Source: Halocaridina rubra (taxonomy: Eukaryota > Arthropoda > Malacostraca > Decapoda > Atyidae). From it: 64,000 nt of DNA. Below are positions 1-12,445 of this stretch, piece by piece. Below the pieces are notes generated by a model. The model made no database searches. It was not told the DNA's origin and saw nothing but the letters and a program-made list of their open reading frames with translations. Numbering within the stretch: the first letter of the stretch is position 1; every line of letters begins with the position of its first letter. The DNA lies in assembly GCA_037179515.1 (NCBI GenBank), contig JAXCGZ010000079.1, positions 15,001 through 79,000 of the forward strand. The letters run 5' to 3'. A program made the position numbers and the translations under genes.

Positions 1-227
1 ACTTCCTCCGTGTTCCCCTGAGTGTCGTAAAATTTGACTAAATAGGGCAGAGCGAGGGGACTGGGAATTCCCTCCTCTGTCTTTACTTCCCACAAAAAGT
101 TAAAGTATTTTCTTTGACTCAGCCACCCCCCTTATAAGGGGGAATATGGCTTTGGTATATGGATGGATGATAGAATGCCGAGTTTGCGTTTTTGAAAATG
201 ACGTTTTCATTTGCTTTGCAGTTGCAG
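1..227. other. Non-coding, no feature seen
   Basis: Ordinary intergenic-looking sequence with no ORF, tRNA fold or recognisable repeat protein. It leads into the AT-rich minisatellite. Confidence 0.5.
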
Positions 228-858
228 ACAACCAAAGCACATTTTAATAATTTCAAAATAAAAAGGACAACCTAAGCACATTTTAATAATTTCAAAATAA
301 AACAGATAGCCAAAACACATTTTAATTATTTCAAAATAAAACAGACAGCCAAAGCACATTTTAATTATTTCAAACCCCTAAAACAGTCAGCCAATGTACA
401 TTTTAATAATTTCAACAATAAAACATACAGTCAAGACACATTAATAATTTCAAAGTTTTAAAAGAGGGCAATAAAAACAAACGCATTTTGATAACTTCTA
501 AACAATGAAACAGAAAGCCAAAACACTTTTTTATAATTTCAAAACAGTAAAACAGACAGCCAAAACACATTTTAATCATTTAAGAACAATAAAACCTAAC
601 AGCCAAAAGCACAATTTAATTATTTCAAAACAAAAACATTTTAATTATTTCAAAACAAAAACATTTTAATTATTTCAAATCAAAAACATTTTAATTATTC
701 AAAAAACAAAAACACATTTTAATTATTTCAAAATAAATCATTTTAATTATTTAAAAAACAAAAACACATTTTAATTATTTCAAAACAAAAACATTTTAAT
801 TATTTGAAAAACAAAAACACATTTTAATTATTTCAAAACAATAAAACCTACAGCTTTG
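228..858. repeat. Degenerate AT-rich minisatellite
   Basis: The motif CATTTTAATTATTTCAAA recurs about 18 times. Unit length falls from about 45 bp at the left, where a CAGACAGCCAAAGCA spacer is included, to about 24-35 bp at the right, where only CAAAAA spacers remain. It looks like an old array later re-amplified from its own core. No coding potential. Confidence 0.8.
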
Positions 859-1010
859 CTTTTCAGGAGCCACTTGGGGATAAGACAGAAAAGGGTAGTG
901 GAGTCCCTCACGTGGTAACCCCTACTAATTCAGCGTGCTTTAGATGATCTGAGTCATTGATGGAACAGTATCTTAACAGCAGGGACTTCAATTAGAGCAG
1001 AAATTATATA

Positions 1011-1164
<154 letters not shown>

Positions 1165-1337
1165 TATGTAAACGCACAATAGTTGATGACAACATTTATG
1201 CAATATGACCATTGTCATATCCTCCGTTGCTCTTATGGTAACGTTCCTTCTAGAGCTAAGTTCGAGGAATTTTTGGAACTTACTCAAAAAATCTGTTTTT
1301 GTAATATATTACCTCCCAAATATCTATTTTTGTTATA

Positions 1338-1592
1338 AGTATGACACCAGGGCGGGCAGAGACACTTTCCCTCATCGGGTCTGGGCACAAAGAAACATAT
1401 AGAAAGGAGAAACAGAAATGAGGAGTGCTGTGACTTGTTAGGTGTGAAGGGATGATGTAGGCATAAAAAAGAGAACCCTAACTGAAGGAAGACTTAACAT
1501 CGAACTGTCCTTGACAGTCCTAGTAAAGTCTAAAAAATACCTTCAACTGTAGTATCGCAACGGGTGTTTCATGCCATAGGCCAACCTACTAC
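1338..1592 (+). mobile_element. Dispersed repeat family C, copy 1
   Basis: Starts TATGACACCAGGGCGGGC, has CCCTCATCGGGTCTGGGCAC, and ends GTAGTATCGCAACGGG...GCCAACCTACTAC. The same order of motifs occurs at 20110-20334; partial copies lie near 20790, 25016, 34305-34868 (interrupted) and 55117. No protein and no obvious tRNA promoter boxes, so the class is unresolved. Confidence 0.65.
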
Positions 1593-1840
1593 GCATGTTG
1601 ACCCAGAGCCTAATAATATCTTACAAAAATACTTTTACCTTCAATTTATAACTACATAAAAATACCCACGATTGATTGCGAATTCTATTCACGTGTAAGA
1701 TCCCCCATCCATCATAATAAGTTTTTTTTTAATATATTTTGACAAATCTTCTCACGTTCCGCAGCTTATCTTTAATTGGCAATACTGAAATCTGTTGGTC
1801 CATCTTAATAGAAATAGTGATGTTGCTCTCTCCATCCACC
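1593..1840. other. Non-coding, no feature seen
   Basis: AT-rich spacer between repeat family C and a SINE. I see no supported gene. Confidence 0.5.
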
Positions 1841-1861
1841 CAGCTAATTACATAGTACAAC

Positions 1862-2060
1862 TTGTTGTTCCGGTTTTACGTCACGGACTCCCTTTTCTAC
1901 CAAGGGCTAGGACGGTTGCCTTCTTGCGAAGGACTTGTTATGGCAGATGTAATCGTTACCCTGAGTACATGCCCTTGCTAACCTCAGACCGTGACGGGGC
2001 GCGAAACCTCGACCTGGCGCTTCAGAGTCGCGGACACTACCGCTTGAGCCACGGTGACTA
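1862..2060 (-). mobile_element. tRNA-derived SINE (family A), full length
   Basis: In sense (- strand) it begins GTAGTCACCGTGGCTCAAG, with an A-box-like TGGCTCAAGCGG and a degenerate B-box, and ends GACGTAAAACCGGAAC plus an AAC tail. It is flanked by a perfect 21-bp target-site duplication (1841-1861 and 2061-2081), so it is an intact retroposed insertion. Confidence 0.9.
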
Positions 2061-2207
2061 CAGCTAATTACATAGTACAACGTTTCATATTTATATATTT
2101 TTGTATTTATTGCAGATGCGACTTTTTCCATCATCCTGTATTTTTAGAGAATAGGTGATATTTTACTGCATTTATTAGACATGCTTTGTAATTTATGTTC
2201 GTAGGTT

Positions 2208-2622
<415 letters not shown>

Positions 2623-2987
2623 CTGCCAGTGTATTAAACTACCTCATGGAAAAAAATTCTTTTAAGTGGACATAATTTCTTGGAAAAATCTTTAATTTGA
2701 AGAACACTCCAGACGTATGTTATCTTAGGAGATTATTTTTCGATCATAGTTATTTCAATAAAGAAAAACCATTAGATGAAATGCGATTATTTGGGCTTTT
2801 TTTAAAGTCGATGATGTGTTGACGAGTCTACAGCCAGAGAAGAGTGTAATTAATCGGTGTTTTGCCTCTCCAGAAATCGCTGTTTTCATCTCTACTTTCA
2901 TTTTTATGTTTTCTATTCTTAGAAATAACTTTTTTGTCTTGCTTGACTGCTTTTAAGAGAAATTGTTTTTTGAAAGTAGTGCTAAAA
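2623..2987. other. Non-coding spacer
   Basis: AT-rich, no supported gene. It runs into the 25-bp minisatellite. Confidence 0.5.
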
Positions 2988-3838
2988 AACAAGCATCCCT
3001 GATATTCCTTCTTACAAGCATCCCTGATATTCCTTCTTACAAGCATCCCTGTTATTCCTTCTTACAAGAATCCCTAATATTCCTTCTTACAAGCATCCCT
3101 GTTATTCCTTCTTACAAGCATCCCTGTTATTCCTTCTTACAAGCATCCCTGATATTCCCTCTTACAAGCATCCCTCTTTTTCCTTCCTACAAGCATCCCT
3201 GTTATTCCCTCTTACAAGCATCCCTGATATTCCTTCTTACAAGCTTCCCTGTTATTCCTTCTTACAAGAATCCCTGATATTCCTTCTTACAAGCATCCCT
3301 GTTATTCCTTCTTACAAGCATCCCTGTTATTCCTTCTTACAAGCATCCCTGTTATTCCTTCTTGCAAGCATCCCTGATATTCCTTCTTACAAGCATCCCT
3401 GTTATTCCTTCTTACAAGCATCCCTGTTATTCCTTCTTACAAGCATCCCTGTTATTCCTTCTTACAAGCATCCCTGTTATTCCTTCTTTCAAGCATCCCT
3501 CTTAATCCTTCTTACAAGCATCCCTGTTAATCCTTCTTACAAGCATCCCTGTTATTCCTTCTTACAAGCGTCCCTGTTATTCCTTCTTACAAGCATCCCT
3601 GTTATTCCTTCTTACAAGCATCCCTTTTATTCCTTCTTACAAGCATCCCTGATATTCCTTCTTACAAGCATCCCTGATATTCCTTCTTACAAGCATCCCT
3701 GTTATTCCTTCTTACAAGCATCCCTGTTATTCCCTCTTGCAAGCATCCCTGTTATTCCTTCTTACAAGCATCCCTGTTAATCCTTCTTACAAGCATCCCT
3801 GTTATTCCTTCTTACAAGCATCCCTGTTATTCCTCTTT
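2988..3838. repeat. 25-bp minisatellite, about 34 units
   Basis: Tandem units read CAAGCATCCCTGTTATTCCT followed by TCTTA. The main variants are GATATT for GTTATT and single substitutions. No spacers separate the units. Because 25 is not a multiple of three, the + strand ORF through part of it cycles frames and is not a credible protein. Confidence 0.95.
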
Positions 3839-4121
3839 AATTCCTTATTAATTTTACAAGAGCGGTTGTCTTCCTTAACTAGATATAATTTAAACTGGGT
3901 GTAATTAAAGATATGATTAAATCTCCAATTTCTGTCTCTTTATAATGTATATAAATAGATATATCATTCAGTTTATTATTACTATTACTATTATTACTTA
4001 TATTGTTATTATTATTATATAAGTTAATTCTTCTTCTTCTTCTTCTTCTTCTTCTTCTTCTTCTTCTTCTTCTTCTTCTTCTCCTTCTTGTTATTGTTAT
4101 TATTAGTATATAAATTAATTA

Positions 4122-4201
<80 letters not shown>

Positions 4202-4571
4202 GTGCACACTTTACCAAAAACAGTATTGTTGATATATGATGAAAAATAAGTCAGTATTGGAAAGTAAGCAGCTTAAAGAAAACGAATACTAATTACATCT
4301 CAGGTTCCTCCTCTGCTCCAAATTAGCTTCACGAATCCAGGTAAAAAGTCACAGGTAAAAAAGTTGCAGAAAGAAGTCTAACCTAACATAACCTAACCAA
4401 ACCTAACGTGTGACTTTTTTACTAGCCAAATTGTGACTTTTTCTCTTAGATTTTTTCCCCTGTGACTTTATTTCAAGCCCCGAACAGGTAACTGATAATA
4501 TTTTACTAATCAACTTGACCAATTACTCTCCTATAACATCCGCAAATGCATTAAAAGATTACAAACACCTG
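3839..4571. repeat. AT-rich spacer with (CTT)n and (ATT)n arrays
   Basis: A CTT array lies at about 4029-4090 and an ATT array at about 4120-4200. At 4340-4475 there is a weak short inverted repeat built on GTGACTTTTT/AAAAAGTCAC around an AACCTAAC-rich core, possibly a degraded MITE. No gene. Confidence 0.7.
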
Positions 4572-4793
4572 TATAAAGGGCGGTTTACACGGTCAAACGG
4601 TTCGTCGAACGCGGTTCGACAGACAAGTGTTTGAAGTGATGTTCGAACGTGTGAACGGGGTATTTGGTTGTCGAACACGTTTGTCGAACGTGTTCGACAA
4701 CCAAATACCCCGTTCACACGTTCGAACATCACTTCATACACTTGTCTGTCGAACCGCGTTCGACGAAATGTTTGACCGTGTAAACCCCCTTTA
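4572..4793. mobile_element. Near-perfect palindrome, foldback/MITE-like
   Basis: The left arm starts TAAAGGGCGGTTTACACGG and the right arm ends as its complement CCGTGTAAACCCCCTTTA. The arms, about 105 bp each, pair almost without mismatch around a centre near 4681 that is itself palindromic (GTTCGACAA-type). No protein. The terminal TA/TAAAGGG symmetry suggests a non-autonomous DNA transposon, but the target-site duplication is unclear. Confidence 0.75.
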
Positions 4794-4934
4794 AGATAAT
4801 CACAGATGATTTTCTAACAAGACTCGACTCGGTGGGTTTCTTTTTTTTTGGGGGGAATGAACTGTGACACCTATTGCAAATTTAGTGGGGGGTTTTCTTT
4901 ATATTTTGGGGGCATTTTATATATCTCTATCAGT

Positions 4935-5022
4935 CCCCATTCGAATGAGGATGGATAAAGACAGGATGGAGCTGGGGAATTAAGGCTAGATGTCCTTCGT
5001 AACGCCTCGTGGTGGGCCCGAA
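4935..5022 (+). repeat. Dispersed repeat family D fragment
   Basis: CCCCATTCGAATGAGGATGG ... GGAGCTGGGGAATTAAGGCT ... CTTCGTAACGC is shared, diverged, with 25470-25650 (- strand) and 55955-56060 (+ strand). Its class is unknown. Confidence 0.45.
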
Positions 5023-5041
5023 CACTGGGTAATTACGATTG

Positions 5042-5157
5042 TTTGGTTTGGTTTAGGTTTTACGTCACGAACTCCCTTTTCAAAGAAGGACTTGTTTTGG
5101 CAGATGTAATCGGTACCCTGAGTGTATGCCCTTACTAACCTCAGTCCGTGACGGGGT
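5042..5157 (-). mobile_element. SINE family A, 5'-truncated (no tRNA head)
   Basis: Carries the 3' body of the SINE but stops just inside the tRNA-derived head (its last bases read CCGTGACGGGG on +). It is flanked by an 18-bp near-perfect duplication (5024-5041 and 5158-5175). It shares diagnostic changes with the copy at 27185-27317 (ACGAACTCCC; CCCTTACTAACCTCAGTCCG). Confidence 0.85.
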
Positions 5158-5186
5158 ACTGGGTAATTATGATTGCACATAGTGCA

Positions 5187-5386
5187 CATAGTACAGTGGT
5201 AACGCGCTGGCTTCGCATTCACGAGGTCGAAAGATCGGTCCCCGTCCAAGACCGAGAGTTTAAGCTGTTTACTGGCAGGAACTGCTGTGGGTGGACACCA
5301 CAGTGGGGGGTTGGGGCTTGTCCTGGCTGACGAATACCCATTGTAAAATGGAAATAAAGTTTATTATTATTATTATTATTATTATT
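5187..5386 (+). mobile_element. tRNA-derived SINE, family B, copy 1
   Basis: Begins TAGTACAGTGGTAACGCGCT (A-box-like), has GATCGGTCCCC (B-box-like), then CTGCTGTGGGTGG and GGGGTTGGGGCTTG, and ends AAATAAAG(TTATTA)n. A second copy lies at 23475-23640 with the same motif order. Confidence 0.7.
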
Positions 5387-5527
5387 GTGGTTGGTCTCGA
5401 ACAGAAGACCTGGCGAATCAAAGTTGCGAGCGTTGCCACCCTGCCACGGCGGCCACAGTCGTATATTAATTGTAAAATTCCGTTCAGAATATCGTAAATG
5501 TCATGCGTTAGTAAATTGTAAATGCTG

Positions 5528-5539
5528 GATGGATGGATG

Positions 5540-5624
<85 letters not shown>

Positions 5625-5665
5625 ATAGGTAGGTAGGTAGGTAGGTAGGTAGGTAGGTAGATAGG

Positions 5666-5760
<95 letters not shown>

Positions 5761-5825
5761 GTAGGTAGGTAGGTAGGTAGGTAGGTAGATAGATAGATAC
5801 ATAGATAGATAGATAGATAGATAGA
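5528..5825. repeat. Mixed (GATA)n / (GGTA)n array
   Basis: Blocks of GATA alternate with blocks of GGTA across about 300 bp, giving a higher-order pattern GATA-GGTA-GATA-GGTA-GATA. The antisense ORFs (Tyr-Leu-Ser-Ile repeats) are translation artefacts. Confidence 0.95.
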
Positions 5826-6029
5826 GAAAGACTGACTTCCTTTGAAAAAGCAGATGGAAGTGAACTCAATTATACATGGTGTAAGTATGACAGAAAAAAA
5901 AATTGGTTATTTGACGAGAAATCTGAAATATTAATACATGGCTAACGGACACGATATAAAATAATATCGCAATTTATATTACATCAAAGAACGTGATTTC
6001 ATATTTTCGAGGAATTAGAGAGGAAATGC

Positions 6030-6231
6030 CAGTAGTCACCGTGGCTCAAGCGGTAGCGTTCGCGACTTTGAGGCGTCAGGTCGCGGTTTTGCGCCCCGTC
6101 ACGGTCTGAGGTTAGCAAGGACATGCACTCAGGGTAACGATTACATCTGCCAAAACCAGTCCTTAGCAAGAAGGCAACCGTCCTAACCCTTGGTAGAAAA
6201 GGGAGTCCGTGACGTAAAACCGGAACATAGT
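6030..6231 (+). mobile_element. SINE family A, full length
   Basis: Runs from GTAGTCACCGTGGCTCAAGC to ACGTAAAACCGGAAC. A short GAGGAAATG duplication flanks it (6020-6028 and 6232-6240). Confidence 0.85.
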
Positions 6232-6338
6232 GAGGAAATGGGACTCTCCTATTCTCAGAATGAGTAGCACTTGGTCATGTTTGATATCAGAAGAGTTGGC
6301 GATCTGGAATCACACAGCGTTTAATTAAGCGTCTTGTG

Positions 6339-6533
6339 TTCCGGTTTTACGTCACGGACTCTCTTTACTACCAAGGGCTAGGATGATAGCCTTCTTGCGA
6401 AGAACTTTTTTTTTCAGATGTAATCCTTACCCTGAGTGCATGCCCTTGCTAACCTCAGACCGTGACGGGGCGCGAACCCTCAACCTGACGCCTCAGAGTC
6501 GCGGACGCTACCGCTTGAGCCACGGCGACTACT
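6339..6533 (-). mobile_element. SINE family A, full length
   Basis: Minus-orientation copy bounded by a perfect 15-bp duplication, ATTAAGCGTCTTGTG (6324-6338 and 6534-6548). Confidence 0.9.
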
Positions 6534-6548
6534 ATTAAGCGTCTTGTG

Positions 6549-7680
6549 TGTGTTTGTGTTTGTACTTTTTCACACTTGCCCGATTAAATCTTGTTGTTCA
6601 ATCTATTTTTGTGTTTTTTCTTCACACGTAACACATCATATCATGTAGCTCTTTCGACAACATTGAGTGTATAAAATAGATTATAAACCTTGTATGTTTT
6701 AAGTTCATGAAAGTTTCTCGCCAAATGGAACACAGGTATTTTCTGGAAATACAGCATATTTATATTGATGGTAATATTATTTATAGAGCGCTGTCTATGT
6801 CCATATAAAATATCTTTTAATTAATTTTTATCTTTTAATATATATCCTAAGTTTTATCAAATTTTGGTCTCCTTTCAAAGTGTGAAAATTCAATGTACCC
6901 ATAACAGCAATCTTCTTCGTCTACATCTTTTCCCACTTTTATTTGGGGTCGATATTAATGCAAAAGACATGTAAGCGTGCTCGTCCTCGCTCAAGTGCAA
7001 CTTGTTAGTAAAGACAAACAGGTCAAAACAAGTGAAAACATTCTTGACAAAGTCTATATAATTATGTGCCTTTGCTTTACATTTCCAGACAAGATCGCAA
7101 ACTTAGAGAGCAATATACCAATATTACAAAAGTACACAAAGGCATCATTCCAGAATTGTAGTCTCTAGATCACAGGACCATAAGAGCATAAATCGTCTAC
7201 ACCAACAATGCATTCAGCGCATTAAGAATGAGAGGAATACTCGTTTATAACACAGTGCTATAATATAAGCACTGTATGACTTTATCTCCCTTGAGTTCTT
7301 CCAATTCATGCGTATCACAAGAGAAGGAACGTGTAAGGTGAGGATGTATTATGCTCGCTGCAGGGGTTGGCATTGTAGTCATAGAGCGTAGATAATGAGC
7401 CAATGACAGACCAGGTGCTGTGAAGCCATCTCCTTCAGCCTCTTTTAATGGTTACTTCTCCCTTGGAAGTATTAGGTTAAGAGGAAGTCTTAAAGGCCCA
7501 CATGTGAGGACAACCATTTCCTCTAATTGTATATTAGACTTCGAAAATATCACTATAGCATAAGAAAACTCCCTCTTTGTTTTTGGAAGAAACTTTTTGG
7601 AGATCTCTGTATTTATTTTTTTTTTTAAACTGACTTGAAAGTTTTCATATAATTATAGTTTTTGTTCTCTTTGTATTGAA

Positions 7681-7683
<3 letters not shown>
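6549..7683. other. Non-coding spacer, no feature seen
   Basis: About 1.1 kb of unique-looking AT-rich DNA. The longest ORF (63 codons from 6977) has no recognisable domain and I do not accept it. I found no ADAMTS prodomain exon here. Confidence 0.5.

Positions 7684-7740
<57 letters not shown>
7684..7740. repeat. (GT)n microsatellite
   Basis: About 28 uninterrupted GT dinucleotides. Confidence 0.95.
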
Positions 7741-7742
<2 letters not shown>

Positions 7743-7993
7743 GTAAATAAATGCCTCTTGCAGTAGTTTGCGTTTTAGACCATCTATGAGTACAATATTC
7801 AGCAAACCAAACTTACTATTGTAGCCTTACGTCATTTTGGATATTTCTCGATGTCGGGGAACTCTACTATACGCTATAAGAAAGGCGCTATTTATTTTAA
7901 TTATACCGTAATATTGATCACCATTTGTAAAAAGGTATCCTTAATGTGATAAAAATAAAACATTTTGCTGTTACAAACTCGTTTTCCATAGTT
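7741..7993. other. Non-coding spacer
   Basis: Nothing recognisable. Confidence 0.5.
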
Positions 7994-8291
7994 CATATGA
8001 TGCTGTATACAGAAATATGAGATAAATTATCTCCAGATATTCATGATGCTGTATACAGAAATATGAGATAAATTATCTCCAGATATTCATGATGCTGTAT
8101 ACAGAAATATGAGATAAATTATCTCCAGATATTCATGATGCTGTATACAGATATATGAGATAAATTATCTCCAGATATTCATGATGCTGTATACAGAAAT
8201 ATGAGATAAATTATCTCCATATATTCATGATGCTGTATACAGATATATGAGATAAATTATCTCCAAATATTCATGATGCTGTATACAGAAA
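7994..8291. repeat. 46-bp satellite-like tandem repeat, about 6.4 units
   Basis: Unit starts recur at about 7995, 8041, 8087, 8133, 8179, 8225 and 8271. Every complete unit carries the palindrome GAGATAAATTATCTC (two inverted GATAA motifs around one A) and GCTGTATACAG, a second palindrome-rich segment. Units differ by only one or two bases, so amplification is recent. Confidence 0.95.
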
Positions 8292-8694
8292 TACCCAAAG
8301 ACCCAGATCTTGTACTCAGCTTGGAGAGTATGAAGTTATTAGAAAGGAGACAGAACCCGTCTAAGATGAATATTTACGTCACCAAAAATGTATATTGTGA
8401 AAATTTTGTTATAAAATGTTCTTGAAATTTTATAAGCTTCCGATCTCTTGCACATCTGGTTCTATATAGGCAACTTTTCCAATGTTTACATGGTACTTAA
8501 CTTGCCTTTCAAAGACGGATGTTGACTTTGACTTGCTTTTACGGCCATATACCCTTCTTAACACAACCCACCATTGATCCGGGCTTTTAACGGCCACTGG
8601 TGAAGCTTGTCCAACCCCCCCCCCCTTGAGTGGATTCTCAATGTCTTCTCCAACTTTTTAAGGTGTGTCACTTAATGTTTGATCATTTTCATCC
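8292..8694. other. Non-coding spacer
   Basis: No supported gene. A short C-run sits near 8615. Confidence 0.5.
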
Positions 8695-8895
8695 AGTAGT
8701 CACCGTGGCTCAAGCAGTAGCGTCCGCGACTTTGAGGCGTCTGGTCGAGGGTTCGCGCCCCGTCACGGTCTGAGGTTAGCTAGGGCATGCACTCAGGGTA
8801 ACGATTAAATCTGCCAAAACAAGTCCTTCGCAAGAGGGCAACCGTCTTTGCCCTTGGTAGAAAAGGGAATCCGTGACGTAAAACCGGAACGGAAC
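8695..8895 (+). mobile_element. SINE family A, full length
   Basis: Complete tRNA-like head and 3' body. It is flanked by an imperfect duplication based on TGATCATTTTCATCC (about 8680-8694, with TGATCATTTCATCC at about 8898-8911). Confidence 0.85.
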
Positions 8896-9002
8896 GGTTG
8901 ATCATTTCATCCCACTAAGATAATTTGATAGACAGAAATAGATGAATAGCAGGAACATCTCCACAGTATGTTGTTTTATGTATATGATAAGCTCATTACA
9001 TT

Positions 9003-9085
<83 letters not shown>

Positions 9086-9236
9086 ACCACTATGGAACCT
9101 AATCATAAATCAATGTCTCGTATTATGTATATGGATACTTAGATACACTCACACACACTACGTATGTGTGTGCCTCTTTATGTGTGTGTGTGTGTGTGTG
9201 TGTGTGTTTGTGTGTGTGTGTATGTGTGTGTGTAGC
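9003..9236. repeat. (AT)n then (GT)n microsatellites
   Basis: TA array 9003-9082 and GT-rich array about 9165-9233, separated by about 85 bp of unique sequence. Confidence 0.95.
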
Positions 9237-9581
9237 AATAATAAGTTCTGTTCTAACAATCAAAGAATCATTTTTTTTTCTACACATTGAAAAACACTTC
9301 CTGGAAGATTTAATACCAGATCATTCTAAAAAAAACATTACACGAACTAAACAAGTCCTGCTTTAGGAACACAGTGTTAGTCCGACATCAAGACGATGTT
9401 CCATTGAAGAGGAAGTGCATCATCACTTCTTGAAGTGTTGAACGCTCTTCAGTGTCATTGACATCGAACTTTTTCGCAATTAGGAAATAGCTATTACCGC
9501 TTCTTCAGACGGATTTGCTTCACCTGTTTATAGTATTTACGTAGAATTTTGTACCTGTTTTAAACGAGCGAGTGAATCCGT
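9237..9581. other. Non-coding spacer
   Basis: No supported gene. A local inverted match (GACGGATT near 9510, AATCCGTC near 9574) flanks the approach to the ATT array. Confidence 0.4.
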
Positions 9582-10140
<559 letters not shown>

Positions 10141-10379
10141 AATTTTGCATGACGGCAAAACCCTCAAGGCTAATTGTATGGACATGACTGTATGGAAAGA
10201 TTCTATATAGCAGGGCTTGATAAGACCCTGCCCTCCCCCCCTCACGACTTTCATCATTTATTTTTCGGCTAGAAAAGAAATTTCAAAAATACAGATTGCC
10301 AGATACATCTGTAATTAGCTAGTCAGTTTCTCCTCACCCGCAGAATTTATATATATTTATATGTGTGTGTGTGTGTGTG
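10141..10379. other. Non-coding spacer ending in short (GT)n
   Basis: No gene. A short TG tract (10361-10380) directly abuts the 3' tail of the LINE copy that follows. Confidence 0.5.
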
Positions 10380-11394
10380 TAATTACCTAATTGTAATCAC
10401 CTAATTGTGTTTACGGGAAAGAGCCCAAAGCTCGTATCTTCCCGTCTCCTCATCGCTTCCATTTTATACTTAGTGATACTTATCATACCTGTCCTTAAAA
10501 CTATGGATTGAGATAGCATTAACTACCACCTCGCTTAGCGAATTCCAATTATCAACTACTCTTATACTGAAAAAGTATTTCCTTACATCCTGCAAAGAAA
10601 TTTTCTTACGAAGCTTCAAACTATGACCTCTATTTCTAGAGCCAGCCATATCAAAATATCGATCCCTATCCACTCGAACATAACCATGAAGGAATTTAAA
10701 GGTTGTCACCATATCCCCCCCCCCTCAAACTTCTAGCTTGGAGTGATGGTAAGTCTAATTCCCTCAGCCTCTCATCATAACTGAGATTGCGTATTTCTGG
10801 CACCAGTTTCGTGGCATGTCTTTGAACTTTTTCAAGCTTAGCTATGTGCCTTTTCAAGTGTGGATTCCAAAAGGGGGCTGCATATTCGAGTTTTGGCCTC
10901 ACATAGGTTACATAAATATTTCTGAGCATTTCCTTGTCCATGTGCCTGAAGGCTACCCTTAAATATGATAAGAATGCATATGCTGCCCTTACTATGCCAT
11001 TTATATATATTTCTGGAGACAAATCTGCCAGTATGTTTACTCCTAGATCTCTCTCATTTTCTGTCTCTTGAAGTTGTACTCCTGCCACCGAGTAGTCAAG
11101 CTTGGGCCTTCTTGCACTTGTACCCATTCTCATTACCTTACATTTTGAAGTACTGAATTTCATTAGCCACTTTTCTGACCACTCATGCAGATTATTTAGA
11201 TCCTCCTGAAGTTCTCTACCATTGTTCTCGTTTTTTACTTTCTTCACAATCTTTGCATCATCTGCAAACATATTCATGAATGAATTTACAGACTCTGGTA
11301 GGTCATTTACATATACAAGGAACAAAAGTGGCCCTAAAACTGAACCCTGTGGAACTCCACTACTAACTCTTCTCCATTCAGACACTGTCTTACT

Positions 11395-11397
<3 letters not shown>
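10380..11397 (-). mobile_element. LINE (CR1/L2-type) 5'-truncated copy 1
   Basis: Contains the 3' tail (ATTACCTAATTG motifs), the 3' UTR stem-loop and the C-terminal third of ORF2. The RT core motifs [14 protein letters not shown] and FADDAKI are still readable, but a run of ten C at about 10715-10725 breaks the frame, so the RT-to-C-terminus reading is split in two (10696-11385 and 10470-10712). It is bounded on both sides by GT repeats and is the most diverged of the copies here. Confidence 0.9.
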
Positions 11398-11435
<38 letters not shown>

Positions 11436-11436
<1 letters not shown>

Positions 11437-12445
11437 TTACCTAATTGTGATTACCTAATTGTGCTTACGGGAAAGAGCCCAAAGCTCGTATCTTCCCGTC
11501 TCCTGATCGGTTCCATTTTTAGACTTAGTGATACTTATCATACCTGTCCTTAAAACTATGGATCGAGGTAGCATTAACTACCTCCTCGCTTAGCGAATTC
11601 CAATTATCAACTACTCTTACACTGAAAAAGTATTTCCTTACATCCTGCAAACAAGTTTTCTTCCGAAGCTTCAAACTATGACCTCTAGTTCTAGAGCCAG
11701 CCATATCGAAATATCGATCCCTATCCACTCTATCATAACCATGAAGGAATTTAAAGACTGTCACCATATCCCCCCTTACTCTTCTAGCTTCGAGTGATGG
11801 CAAGTCTAATTCCCTCAGCCTCTCATCATAACCGAGATTGCGTATTTCTGGCACCAGTTTCGTGGCATGTCTTTGAACTTTTTCAAGCTTAGCTATGTGC
11901 TTTTTCAAGTGCGGATTCCAAAAGGGGGCTGCATATTCGAGTTTTGGCCTCACATAGGTTACATAAATATTTCTGAACATTTCCTTGTCCATGTGCCTGA
12001 AGGCTACCCTTACATTTGATAAGAATGCATATGCTGCCCTTACTACGCCATTTATATGTATTTCTGGAGACAAATCTGCCAGTATGTTTACTCCTAGATC
12101 TCTCTCATTTTCTGTCTCTTGAAGTTGTACTCCTGCCACCGAGTAGTCAAGCTTGGGCCTTCTTGCACTTGTACCCATTCTCATTACCTTACATTTTGAA
12201 GTACTGAATTTCATTAGCCACTTTTCTGACCACTCATGCAGATTATTTAGATCCTCCTGAAGTTCTCTACCATTGTTCTCGTTTTTTACTTTCTTCACAA
12301 TCTTTGCATGATCTGCAAACATATTCATGAATGAATTTACAGACTCTGGTAGGTCATTTACATATACAAGGAACAAAAGTGGCCCTAAAACTGAACCCTG
12401 TGGAACTCCACTACTAACTCTTCTCCATTCAGACACTGTCTTACT

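Noticed and set aside
2988..3838. CRISPR-like array
   Set aside because: Units are directly tandem with no unique spacers, the host is eukaryotic and no cas genes are present. It is a minisatellite.
6977..7168. 63-codon ORF with a coiled-coil-like look
   Set aside because: Short, isolated, AT-rich, no homologous feature or splice context.
7994..8291. CRISPR-like palindromic repeats
   Set aside because: The whole 46-bp unit repeats; there are no variable spacers.
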